A stretch of 64,000 nucleotides of DNA from JAFGGT01 sp036733165 (lineage in GTDB: Archaea > Methanobacteriota_B > Thermococci > Methanofastidiosales > NM3), in the NCBI GenBank assembly GCA_036733165.1, contig DAINBB010000004.1:15807-79806 (forward strand), read 5' to 3'. Every line of letters begins with the position of its first letter. Within the stretch, counting starts at the first letter, position 1. The notes under the pieces were generated by a model that was given only the letters and a program-made list of their open reading frames with translations, was not told the origin of the DNA and did no database searches. Below are positions 18,933 to 26,309 of this stretch, in pieces. The position numbers and the translations under genes were made by a program.

Positions 18933-19118
18933 ATGGAAAGAAAGGGACTTTCGGAGTCTTTACGAGGTTACAGAAAAGTACTTAAACTGACAAAGAAACC
19001 AGACAGAAAGGAGTTTATGCAAACGGCAAAGATATGCGCGTTGGGCATAGTATTGGTGGCAATCGTAGGCTTTGTTATCAAGCTTGTGTCATCATTGATC
19101 CAAGGAACAACATTCTAG
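18933..19118 (+). CDS. secE: Preprotein translocase subunit SecE (Sec61 gamma)
   Basis: 61 residues: a basic amphipathic N-terminal helix (LRGYRKVLKLTKKPDRKEF) followed by a single membrane helix (ICALGIVLVAIVGFVIKLV). This is the standard architecture of archaeal SecE, which clamps the SecY channel. It lies 21 bp after ftsZ and before spt5, the usual gene order. Confidence 0.93.
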   Translation: MERKGLSESLRGYRKVLKLTKKPDRKEFMQTAKICALGIVLVAIVGFVIKLVSSLIQGTTF

Positions 19119-19132
19119 ATAGTGTGAAGTAT

Positions 19133-19597
19133 ATGGAACCTGAATACTCTATCTTTATTTTAAAGACGACAATGAATCAGGAAAGAAATGTAGCGACGAT
19201 ACTCGAGGAAAAGATCAAGAATAAGGGTATAAAGGTCTCTGCGATTCTTGCACCGGAAAGTTTAAAAGGGTACATATTCATTGAAGCCATCGACGAGGGT
19301 GCGGTACAGGAAGCAATAGACGGTCTGAAGAACGTGCGGGGAATACTTCCTGGACATGTTCCGTTCAACGAGGTTGAAAACTTCTTCGAAGACAAACCCG
19401 CTGTCGAAGGCATCAAACCTGGTGACATAATAGAGCTCGTTGCCGGACCGTTCAAGGGCGAGAAGGCAAAGGTCATACGCATCGACGAAGGTAAGGAAGA
19501 ACTTACTGTCGAGCTTCTTGAGGTCACAATACCAATTCCTGTCACCGTTAATGGAAGTTACGTTAGGATTATAGAGAAGAAAACAAAGGAAGAATAG
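19133..19597 (+). CDS. spt5: Transcription elongation factor Spt5 (NusG)
   Basis: 154 residues with an N-terminal NGN domain (about 1-85) and a C-terminal KOW domain (about 90-145) marked by IKPGDIIELVAGPFKGEKAKV. It binds the RNA polymerase clamp and increases processivity; in archaea it pairs with Spt4. ATG 19133 gives the normal length; a longer frame would overlap secE, and GTG 19124 is a possible alternative. Part of the secE-L12 operon. Confidence 0.92.
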   Translation: MEPEYSIFILKTTMNQERNVATILEEKIKNKGIKVSAILAPESLKGYIFIEAIDEGAVQEAIDGLKNVRGILPGHVPFNEVENFFEDKPAVEGIKPGDIIELVAGPFKGEKAKVIRIDEGKEELTVELLEVTIPIPVTVNGSYVRIIEKKTKEE

Positions 19598-19609
19598 GTG
19601 AGAGAATAG

Positions 19610-20080
19610 ATGGCACAATCCGTAAAGACGCTGGTAGATGGTGGTAAGGCATCTGCTGGGCCCCCTCTGGGACCAGCGCTGGGACCCCTTGGTGTACCTG
19701 TTCCAAAGGTTGTACAGGCAATAAACGATAAGACCAAGGACTTCAACGGTATGAAGGTTCCAGTGACCATCACCGTGGATGACAAGAGGAACTTCGAGAT
19801 AGAGGTGGGCACCCCGCCTACCACAGCACTACTGAAGAAAGAGTTGGGCATCGAGAAGGGCCCACAGAATCCTGGCGCCGAGAGCGGGGGAAATCTGAAC
19901 TTTGAATCCATAGTCAAAATAGCCGGGATGAAAAAGGACAGCCTGTTGTCCTATGATATGAAGAGCGCTGCGAAGGAAGTGCTCGGTGCTGGCATACCAA
20001 TGAGTATGACAGTTGACGATAAACCAATAAAACAAGTTCAAAAGGAAATCGACGAAGGCAAGTACGACGAGTACTTTTAG
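19610..20080 (+). CDS. rpl11: 50S ribosomal protein uL11
   Basis: 156-residue uL11, which binds the GTPase-centre rRNA. The N-terminal GGKASAGPPLGPALGPLGV glycine/proline signature and the C-terminal rRNA-binding domain (GGNLNFESIVKIAGMK) are intact. It lies 12 bp after spt5. Confidence 0.96.
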   Translation: MAQSVKTLVDGGKASAGPPLGPALGPLGVPVPKVVQAINDKTKDFNGMKVPVTITVDDKRNFEIEVGTPPTTALLKKELGIEKGPQNPGAESGGNLNFESIVKIAGMKKDSLLSYDMKSAAKEVLGAGIPMSMTVDDKPIKQVQKEIDEGKYDEYF

Positions 20081-20121
20081 ACTTCAAAGGGAGCGTAGCA
20101 ACAACAAGGAGGTGTTATACC

Positions 20122-20754
20122 TTGATAGAGGCAATAACACGAGGGGTGAAGGAGGCTAGAGAGAAATCAAAGCCGCGAAACTTCACGCAATCCTTTGAAC
20201 TTATAACAAATCTAAAAGAGGTCGACATCAAGAAGCCTGAGTTCAAGATCAGGCAAGAAGTGGCACTGCCCAATGGTAGAGGCAAGCCCGTCAAAGTGGC
20301 TGTCATTGCCGAAAGGGACATGGCACTGAAGGCCAAGGAACTTGGACTTGATGTCATAGAGGATTTGGATACGTTCTCAGGGAACAAGCGTGAAGCACGT
20401 AAGTTCGCGAACAATCATGATTTCTTCATAGCCCAAGCAGACCTGATGCCAACAATTGGTAAGGCGCTTGGACCAATCCTTGCCCCAAGAGGAAAGATGC
20501 CTAAGCCAATGCCACCAACGGCACCGTTGGAGGGCATAATTAGCAATCTAGACAAAACAGTGAAAATCGACATGAAAAAGGCTCCAGTGGTGCAGGTCCT
20601 CATAGGGTCCGAATCACTGACCGATGAGCAGGTTGCAGAGAACGCTATGGCTATTTTGGGCGTCATTGAAAGAAAGTACGAACGTGGACTGGCACATGTA
20701 AAATCGATATTCATCAAGACTACCATGGGAGAGTCCATCAAGGTGGAGGTGTGA
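20122..20754 (+). CDS. rpl1: 50S ribosomal protein uL1
   Basis: 210-residue uL1, forming the L1 stalk that handles E-site tRNA. GKALGPILAPRGKMPKPMP in the middle is the classic uL1 signature. It starts at TTG 20122, seven bases after a strong AAGGAGGTG at 20106-20114. Archaeal L1 is known to regulate its operon by binding mRNA; the 41-nt gap before it could hold such a site, but I cannot confirm a fold. Confidence 0.95.
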   Translation: MIEAITRGVKEAREKSKPRNFTQSFELITNLKEVDIKKPEFKIRQEVALPNGRGKPVKVAVIAERDMALKAKELGLDVIEDLDTFSGNKREARKFANNHDFFIAQADLMPTIGKALGPILAPRGKMPKPMPPTAPLEGIISNLDKTVKIDMKKAPVVQVLIGSESLTDEQVAENAMAILGVIERKYERGLAHVKSIFIKTTMGESIKVEV

Positions 20755-20758
20755 GCAT

Positions 20759-21775
20759 ATGGCGCACGTTGCAGCTTGGAAGATTAAGGAAGTCAAGGAG
20801 CTCAAGGAAGCGATTGATTCACACCCAGTGGTCGGTATCGTTGACATAAGCGGGATCGCCGCAAGGCAACTGCAGTCGATGAGAAACGGATTCCACGAGA
20901 ATGTCCAGATTAGGACAGCCAGGAACACCCTTCTTAAAATAGCGATCGAAGATGCGGATAACGAGAGTGTGAGAGGCCTATCGGAACATATCAGTGGAGG
21001 TTCTTCACTGGTCCTGACCGATATGAACCCCTACAGGCTCTACAAGTTGTTCGAGAAGGGAAAGACCAGCGCACCTGCAAAGGGTGGCGAAACCTGTCCG
21101 AAAGACATAACCATCGAGAAGGGAGACACTGGATTTCCACCTGGCCCTCTGGTAGGCGAGATGCAAAGGGTAGGCATACCCGCTGCGATCGAAGGAGGAA
21201 AGATCGTTGTGAAGAAGAACCATGTGCTGTTGCACGAAGGGGACGAGATAACCCCTGAAGTGGCCGCCATTCTTGGAAAACTGGACATTGAACCACTCGA
21301 AGTAGGCCTAAATCTTTATGCCGTATACGAAGAGGGATTCATATTCAATGCCAAGGACCTGGCGATAGACGAAGAGGCAATAAAAAGCCAATTCGCTCTG
21401 GCATATTCACAATCGTTCAATCTTGCAATGAACGCAGCCATACCGACCAAGGACACTATTGGCCTGCTTATTACACTGGCCTTCAGCAATGCAAGGAATC
21501 TTGCCCTAAACGCCAATATCATCAATGATGAAACTTTGCCATTGATAATCTCCAAGGGATACTCGGAGATGTTATCGCTGGCAAGAGCGTTGGACGACCA
21601 ATCGCTTGATGATGATCTGAAGGACAAAGTGGGATCCTTTGCGGCTGCCGCCGCTTCGACACAGACGCCAAAGGAAGACAAATCCGAAGAAGGGACCAGT
21701 GAGGAAGAGTCCAAAGAGGAAGAAGAGGCCCCCGAGGAGGAATCCATGGGTGGACTTGACGCCCTGTTTGGGTAG
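20759..21775 (+). CDS. rpl10: 50S ribosomal protein uL10 (P0)
   Basis: 338-residue archaeal uL10, which anchors several L12 dimers on the stalk. The N-terminal rRNA-binding domain (about 1-110), insertion domain, helical L12-binding spine (about 220-290) and acidic C-terminal tail ending in GGLDALFG are all visible. A GGAGGTG precedes the ATG at a normal distance, inside the end of rpl1. Confidence 0.95.
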   Translation: MAHVAAWKIKEVKELKEAIDSHPVVGIVDISGIAARQLQSMRNGFHENVQIRTARNTLLKIAIEDADNESVRGLSEHISGGSSLVLTDMNPYRLYKLFEKGKTSAPAKGGETCPKDITIEKGDTGFPPGPLVGEMQRVGIPAAIEGGKIVVKKNHVLLHEGDEITPEVAAILGKLDIEPLEVGLNLYAVYEEGFIFNAKDLAIDEEAIKSQFALAYSQSFNLAMNAAIPTKDTIGLLITLAFSNARNLALNANIINDETLPLIISKGYSEMLSLARALDDQSLDDDLKDKVGSFAAAAASTQTPKEDKSEEGTSEEESKEEEEAPEEESMGGLDALFG

Positions 21776-21798
21776 TTATGATAATAGGAGGTATTGAA

Positions 21799-22110
21799 AT
21801 GGAGTATATATACGCCGCAATGATTTTGCACGCTTCAGCAAAGGAGATCACTGAGGACAACGTGAAGAAGATCCTCGAGGCAGCTGGTGTGGACGTCGAC
21901 GAGGCGAGGGTAAAGGCACTTGTTGCATCCCTTGAGAACATCGACATCGATGATGCCATCAAGACAGCTGCAATGCCAATGGCCGCCGCAGCGCCTGCAG
22001 CCGCATCTCCGGCCGCATCACAGGATGCTTCAGCTGAGGAAGAAGAGGAAGAAGAGGAAGAAGCTTCAGAGGAAGAGGCACTCGAAGGACTTGGTGCTCT
22101 CTTCGGTTGA
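21799..22110 (+). CDS. rpl12: 50S ribosomal protein P1 (archaeal L12)
   Basis: 103-residue stalk protein that recruits translation factors. It has an N-terminal dimerisation domain (MEYIYAAMILHASAKE), an Ala-rich hinge, an acidic Glu run and the factor-binding end LEGLGALFG, matching the tail of uL10. ATG 21799 is used because AGGAGGT lies directly upstream; an in-frame ATG at 21778 would place it inside the gene. Last gene of the operon. Confidence 0.95.
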   Translation: MEYIYAAMILHASAKEITEDNVKKILEAAGVDVDEARVKALVASLENIDIDDAIKTAAMPMAAAAPAAASPAASQDASAEEEEEEEEEASEEEALEGLGALFG

Positions 22111-22117
22111 AGCGGGA

Positions 22118-22182
22118 CCTTTATAAAGGCTCTATATTCCTTTTATTTTTTTCTTTTGTTTTTATTTGAACTTCTTTTTTTG
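22118..22182 (+). terminator. Terminator of the ribosomal operon
   Basis: The 12-bp palindrome CCTTTATAAAGG at 22118-22129 is followed by long T runs through 22182. T-rich tracts are the usual archaeal termination signal. Confidence 0.55.
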
Positions 22183-22331
22183 AGCTACGGATATTTTTCA
22201 ATCCTCAACAATAATTTTTCTAGTTAATATAGATCGATTTTGTTAATTCATAGGGATGACTATCTTTTGGTGATGGGCCTTGGAAATTATCAATAACAGA
22301 TGATAATATTACATATGATATGCATCATGAG

Positions 22332-22450
22332 AATATATATTATTTATTTAACATGGATGTATTATCCATCCGCCTTACATGTACGGGAGAGACTATAAGT
22401 TGCTCCAAATCAATCACTTCGTAGAAAAACAATTTTTAGAACTTAGGAGG
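22332..22450 (+). promoter_or_regulatory. Promoter and leader of the corrinoid-protein gene
   Basis: A TATA-like ATATATATTATTTATTT occupies about 22332-22348. The perfect inverted repeat ATGGAT-5 nt-ATCCAT at 22353-22369 overlaps the expected transcript start. AGGAGG at 22445-22450 sits six bases before ATG 22457. The leader is about 85-90 nt, longer than most in this window. The rest of 22183-22331 is AT-rich with nothing else recognisable. Confidence 0.45.
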
Positions 22451-22456
22451 AATAAT

Positions 22457-23110
22457 ATGTCAGAAAAAGAGCTTTTCGCAAAGCTTAACACAGCCGTCGT
22501 CAAGGGAGACAACGTCGGTATCCAGGGCATCTGCAAAGAGGTCCTGGACAGTGGGGTCGACCCCTACCGCGCCCTCATCGAAGGCTGTGCCGAGGGAATG
22601 AGGGTCGTCTCGGACAAGTACGACAAGAAAGAGATGTTCGTACCTCAGATCCTTCTCTCGTCAAGGGCCATGTACGCCGCGATGGACGTGCTCAAGCCCC
22701 ATATAGAGACGGACGAGACCACCGTCACGGGCAAGATCGTCCTCGGCACCGTGGAGGGCGACATCCACGACATAGGGAAAAACATCGTCAAGCTGCTGCT
22801 CGAGGTGGCCGGATTCGAGGTCTTCGACCTCGGAAGGAGCGTACCGCTCCAGAGCTTCGTCGAGACGGCGAGGGAGAAGAGCGCGGACATCATAGGGATG
22901 TCGGCCCTGATGTCGACGTCCATGCTCGGCATGCCCGAAGTCATAGAGATGCTCAAGAACGCGGGGATACGCGACCAGGTCAAGGTCATGATAGGCGGGG
23001 CCCCGATAACCGAGCAGTACAAGGACAAGATAGGGGCCGACGGATTCGCCACCAACGGTCCGGGGGCGATAAAGCTGGCAGAGGGCCTGATGAAGGAGAA
23101 GGGGGCGTGA
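22457..23110 (+). CDS. Methyltransferase corrinoid protein (MtmC/MtbC/MttC-like)
   Basis: 217-residue cobalamin-binding protein that shuttles methyl groups between a substrate-specific methyltransferase and a second methyltransferase. A helical cap (1-90) precedes a Rossmann B12 domain with the DxHxxG signature GDIHDIGKN; His104 is the predicted cobalt ligand. The later GMSALMSTSM and GGAPIT segments line the corrin pocket. ATG 22457 is fixed by AGGAGG. The gene is visibly richer in G/C-ending codons than its surroundings. Three bp separate it from the UroD-type methyltransferase gene. Confidence 0.9.
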   Translation: MSEKELFAKLNTAVVKGDNVGIQGICKEVLDSGVDPYRALIEGCAEGMRVVSDKYDKKEMFVPQILLSSRAMYAAMDVLKPHIETDETTVTGKIVLGTVEGDIHDIGKNIVKLLLEVAGFEVFDLGRSVPLQSFVETAREKSADIIGMSALMSTSMLGMPEVIEMLKNAGIRDQVKVMIGGAPITEQYKDKIGADGFATNGPGAIKLAEGLMKEKGA

Positions 23111-23113
23111 AGT

Positions 23114-24169
23114 ATGGAGGTATCCCAGAGATGGCTCAGCTTCCTCAGGGGCGAGGAGGTCGACAGACCGCCGGTCTTTCCTTTATCACAGGGGCACTGT
23201 GCCAAGATCATGGGCGCGCCCAATCTCGGTGACTACTATACAAAACCAAAGTTCAATGTAGAGGCGCAGATTATAGCACGAGAGATGTATGGCTATGACC
23301 AGCCACCAACTTTCATAGAGCCAGGATATGGGTGCGAATGTTGGGGGGGCAAGGTCCTACAACCATACAATCCAAAGATGGGGGCTCCGGTACCTATTAG
23401 GCCCGCCTGTCTGACACCAGAAGAGTTGGAGAAGGTCGACATACCAGACCCAAGGACAGCAAGTTGGATGCCAGAGTATAGGGAAATGATGAGACTGGCA
23501 ATTGAGAAGAATCAGAAACCATACCCCATCATACCTGGAGGCTTCATTTCAACGACAGCGCCGATGTTAGTCCCAATGGAGACCTTTATGATATGGTTGA
23601 TGGAAGCACCAGACCTAGCCCACAAGGCGCTTTCAAAAACGGCGGAATTCGGAATATCCCTGGTCGAGTCCTTTGTAGAGGACTTTGGCAACGATACATG
23701 GTATCCATTTGAAGGCACGCCGACCGACTCCAATGTGTTGATAGATCCAAACATGTTCGCTGAATTCCCCTTGAGATATGCCAAAAGGCTAAATGAGAAA
23801 ATAGTGGACATGGGCCTGTCCATATGGATACACTGGTGCTCAGACCATAGTGGCAACATGAAGGCGGGACATGTGCATAGCATGCCTGTTGGGCCGGAAG
23901 GATTCATAAATATGGGTCCAGAGGTTCCAATGGATGTCCAGGCTGAAAAGCTGGGAGATAAATACAGACTAGTCGGAAATATCAATCCGCCTCTCATTAT
24001 GTCTGCCGAGTTCGATGAATGGCAAGACATATGCCTCAAGAATATCGAGGAAGGCACAAAGGCAAAGATGGGATACGCGCTTGGCGTGGGTTGCGAACTT
24101 CCACCGCCGGCCCCTCCGTCAAATGTGTTCGGCATGGTCAAGGCAGCAGAGGAATATGGAAGACGTTGA
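23114..24169 (+). CDS. Uroporphyrinogen decarboxylase-family methyltransferase
   Basis: 351-residue TIM-barrel protein of the UroD/MtaA/MtbA superfamily. The zinc site of the methylcobamide methyltransferases appears as His240-x-Cys242 (IHWCSDH) and Cys327 (GVGCELPPPAPPSNVF), so it is likely a methyltransferase, not a heme-pathway decarboxylase. The acceptor could be coenzyme M, tetrahydromethanopterin or another thiol. It pairs with the corrinoid protein just upstream. Codon composition changes sharply at about 23220 (residue 36): before that it matches the G/C-rich corrinoid gene, after it the rest of the window. Confidence 0.8.
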   Translation: MEVSQRWLSFLRGEEVDRPPVFPLSQGHCAKIMGAPNLGDYYTKPKFNVEAQIIAREMYGYDQPPTFIEPGYGCECWGGKVLQPYNPKMGAPVPIRPACLTPEELEKVDIPDPRTASWMPEYREMMRLAIEKNQKPYPIIPGGFISTTAPMLVPMETFMIWLMEAPDLAHKALSKTAEFGISLVESFVEDFGNDTWYPFEGTPTDSNVLIDPNMFAEFPLRYAKRLNEKIVDMGLSIWIHWCSDHSGNMKAGHVHSMPVGPEGFINMGPEVPMDVQAEKLGDKYRLVGNINPPLIMSAEFDEWQDICLKNIEEGTKAKMGYALGVGCELPPPAPPSNVFGMVKAAEEYGRR

Positions 24170-24198
24170 TCTTCCTTTATCTTTTTTTATTCGAACTA
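24170..24198 (+). terminator. T-rich terminator after the methyltransferase gene
   Basis: CTTTTTTTATT-like T run around 24179-24191, immediately downstream of the stop codon. Confidence 0.4.
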
Positions 24199-24239
24199 AA
24201 AAACATGTTTCTAGTAATTAAACTAAGATCAAATGTCCT

Positions 24240-24566
24240 CTAGATGGTGTCGTAATACTTGGAAAAGGTATTTGACATGCGTTCTATTCCTCTTCCGCTC
24301 ATGGTGCCGGCCAATGGGAATTCCTGATCGCATTTTGGGCATCTGGCCAATTTACATCCCGAGGCTGATCTTGCACACCCGGAACATGCTATCGCCCTGC
24401 CGTAAATTATGTTGAAAACAAAACCACATTTCGGACATTTCAGAGTTTTGGAAGATTCCGGTACATTGATTCCCTTAGATGTCCTCATCTTGTCAATGAA
24501 TCGGTCATAGTATGCAGGATCCCTATATTCTGTATTTTCAATCTTCTTCATGGATCTTGTTTTCAT
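24240..24566 (-). CDS. Small double zinc-ribbon protein
   Basis: 108 residues. The N-terminal 40 are basic and helical. Then follow four cysteine pairs or knuckles: CPKCGF near 44, CSGC near 62, a further Cys, and CPKCDQEF near 77, enough for two zinc sites. Function unknown; it lies between an intact and a truncated methyl-transfer gene, which may be chance. The perfect TATATAAATA at 24591-24600 lies about 28 bp upstream of the ATG with no ribosome binding site, so translation is probably leaderless. Confidence 0.55.
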   Translation of the reverse strand: MKTRSMKKIENTEYRDPAYYDRFIDKMRTSKGINVPESSKTLKCPKCGFVFNIIYGRAIACSGCARSASGCKLARCPKCDQEFPLAGTMSGRGIERMSNTFSKYYDTI

Positions 24567-24670
24567 GCTAGAAAAATATCAGTGAACGTTTATATAAATA
24601 ATGGCTGAATCACCTTCGTATGCCAAATAGATGATTTTAAAGAAATATTATTCTTTTATAAAAGACATAA

Positions 24671-25042
24671 CTAAAAAAATAGATAGGTCAAGGGACCTTT
24701 ACGAGGTTTGTATATGCCAGCACGTTCTCCAAAGGCGTCCTTGGGGACAGACCACAGCCCGGCGCCAGCACCCTCTACACCGTCATCTATGCATTGCTGC
24801 GCCTCCGCCTCAACAGTAAGACAAAATGGCACTCTGACGCTCCCTATACCTGCATGTTCCCATGCGCCATAGGCAAGGTCTGCCATCTTATTGGCGTTCT
24901 TGTGGGCATCCGGCCAATATGACCCCGTCTTTTCCATGAGAGATACAGTACCAGTCTGGAGGGGACAACTGCAGGAGACCCTATCTGTTTCCTTCCCTTC
25001 GAGGGTTCTGATATATCTTTCCTTGGGTGATAGTTTATCCAT
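24671..25042 (-). pseudogene. Truncated MtaA/MtbA-type methylcobamide:CoM methyltransferase
   Basis: 123 codons matching only the N-terminal third of MtaA-type enzymes: LSPKERYIRTLEGKETDRV, then QTGTVSLMEKTGSYWPDAHKN and VRVPFCLTVEAEA, which are strong MtaA-like segments. Full-length relatives have about 340 residues, with the zinc site in the missing part, so this product cannot transfer methyl groups. After about residue 112 the sequence becomes unrelated and stops at an AT-rich stretch. A TATA-like element about 28 bp upstream of the ATG is retained. It is best read as the remnant of a second methyltransferase gene; a short stand-alone protein cannot be excluded. Confidence 0.65.
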
Positions 25043-25170
25043 TCAAAATATTGAAAACAGTTCAGTTCATTTATATTAATAGTATATTCCATATTGGTAT
25101 AAAAATAATATAATACAGGATAAATAGGAATAAATCACGAAGATAATATGTTCATGACAAGTATCATTCC

Positions 25171-26088
25171 TCATTTTTCTATTCTAGAAAAACTGCCTAA
25201 CACTACCAATGACCTAACGCTCAATTGGCCCAGCCACTCATCGTAGGCACTCGCCATCTGGCCCGAGTATATCTCATTGCCCCAGTGGGGTTTGATAATT
25301 CCATCCTTCCTGAGCATATCGATAATATAGTCAAGATTGCGGTCTATTGCGTCATCCCCTAAGCCAAATCTATTTGAATTTGAAGTTGGAACAAAGTCCA
25401 GGGGGCGCGGATTGTACCTGTCCCATTTGTCGGCATCAAGGCATACCAGTTGCTCCACAGCCTTCGTGATGTCATTTTCGAAAAGTGTCGAAATGCGCTC
25501 TGGAAGTGCTTCGTACAGTCTGATGTAGCAATATAGTTCATGTGGGGAACTGTATTCCTGCCTTCCCCTAAATTTTTCAAGCGCCACATTCACCAACGCA
25601 TCCACATCAAGCGTGTCGACAAGGTCCCTGTACCCATAGATGTAACCTATAAGCTCCGCAGACGGATTTCCCCAATGCTCGTCGATCGCTGTCATCTCCT
25701 TGTTGTTGTCATAATGCCACCACGGGGCATGCGGGTGAAGATTGACATAGGGAGGAACGGCGAGCCACCCTTCCCTGGCCATGTCAAAGGTGCATTCAAG
25801 ATAGTCAATGGCAGAAAGTGCCATAGATTCGGTCGCTTCCCTGTCAGGAAGAGAGTAAAGTATCCTGAGGGCAATAGATGTGGCCATGGCGGAGGATGAC
25901 GGCAGGCGGAAGTCAGGTTCCAAAGCGTTCCCAAAACCGCCATCGCGATTCTGATATTGGGATAGGCACTCAATGACACCCTCGCTTTCCAGACCATGGA
26001 AATGATGGTCGAAAATGGCCTTGTCAATGTCCCTGGCAACTCCTTTTATCTGCTCTTCCGCTTGTTCAAACTGTTCCCTTGATAACAT
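25171..26088 (-). CDS. Alpha/alpha-toroid (prenyltransferase/squalene-cyclase-like) protein
   Basis: 305 residues. The segment SQYQNRDGGFGNALEPD carries the QxxDGGFG repeat signature of alpha/alpha-toroid proteins, and later helices have similar spacing (GFG-type and WGN motifs). There is no membrane segment. Such folds include terpene cyclases, prenyltransferase subunits and many uncharacterised proteins, so no reaction can be assigned. ATG 26088 is preferred since GAGGTGA lies just upstream (a TTG two codons earlier is also possible); the frame is open for 32 more codons to an ATG at 26184. Confidence 0.55.
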   Translation of the reverse strand: MLSREQFEQAEEQIKGVARDIDKAIFDHHFHGLESEGVIECLSQYQNRDGGFGNALEPDFRLPSSSAMATSIALRILYSLPDREATESMALSAIDYLECTFDMAREGWLAVPPYVNLHPHAPWWHYDNNKEMTAIDEHWGNPSAELIGYIYGYRDLVDTLDVDALVNVALEKFRGRQEYSSPHELYCYIRLYEALPERISTLFENDITKAVEQLVCLDADKWDRYNPRPLDFVPTSNSNRFGLGDDAIDRNLDYIIDMLRKDGIIKPHWGNEIYSGQMASAYDEWLGQLSVRSLVVLGSFSRIEK

Positions 26089-26309
26089 CAACAACTCACT
26101 CACCTCTTGAAAGGACACGATAGATGGTAACGTTGGATAGAGCAACACCTTGCCCCTGTGACCGATTTTTTTTATATTGTACATCCATCATGCCAGCACA
26201 GTTCCCATTGTATCTACAAAGATATAAATATTGTCAAAAATCAGAATGTTGAAAATTATCCGTGGGGCGGGCCTTGGCTGGCATGACACCCCAAAATGGC
26301 CACCCCTCT

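Noticed and set aside
22027..22090. Repeat of GAA/GAG triplets near the end of rpl12
   Set aside because: It encodes the normal acidic tail of archaeal P1; not an independent repeat element.
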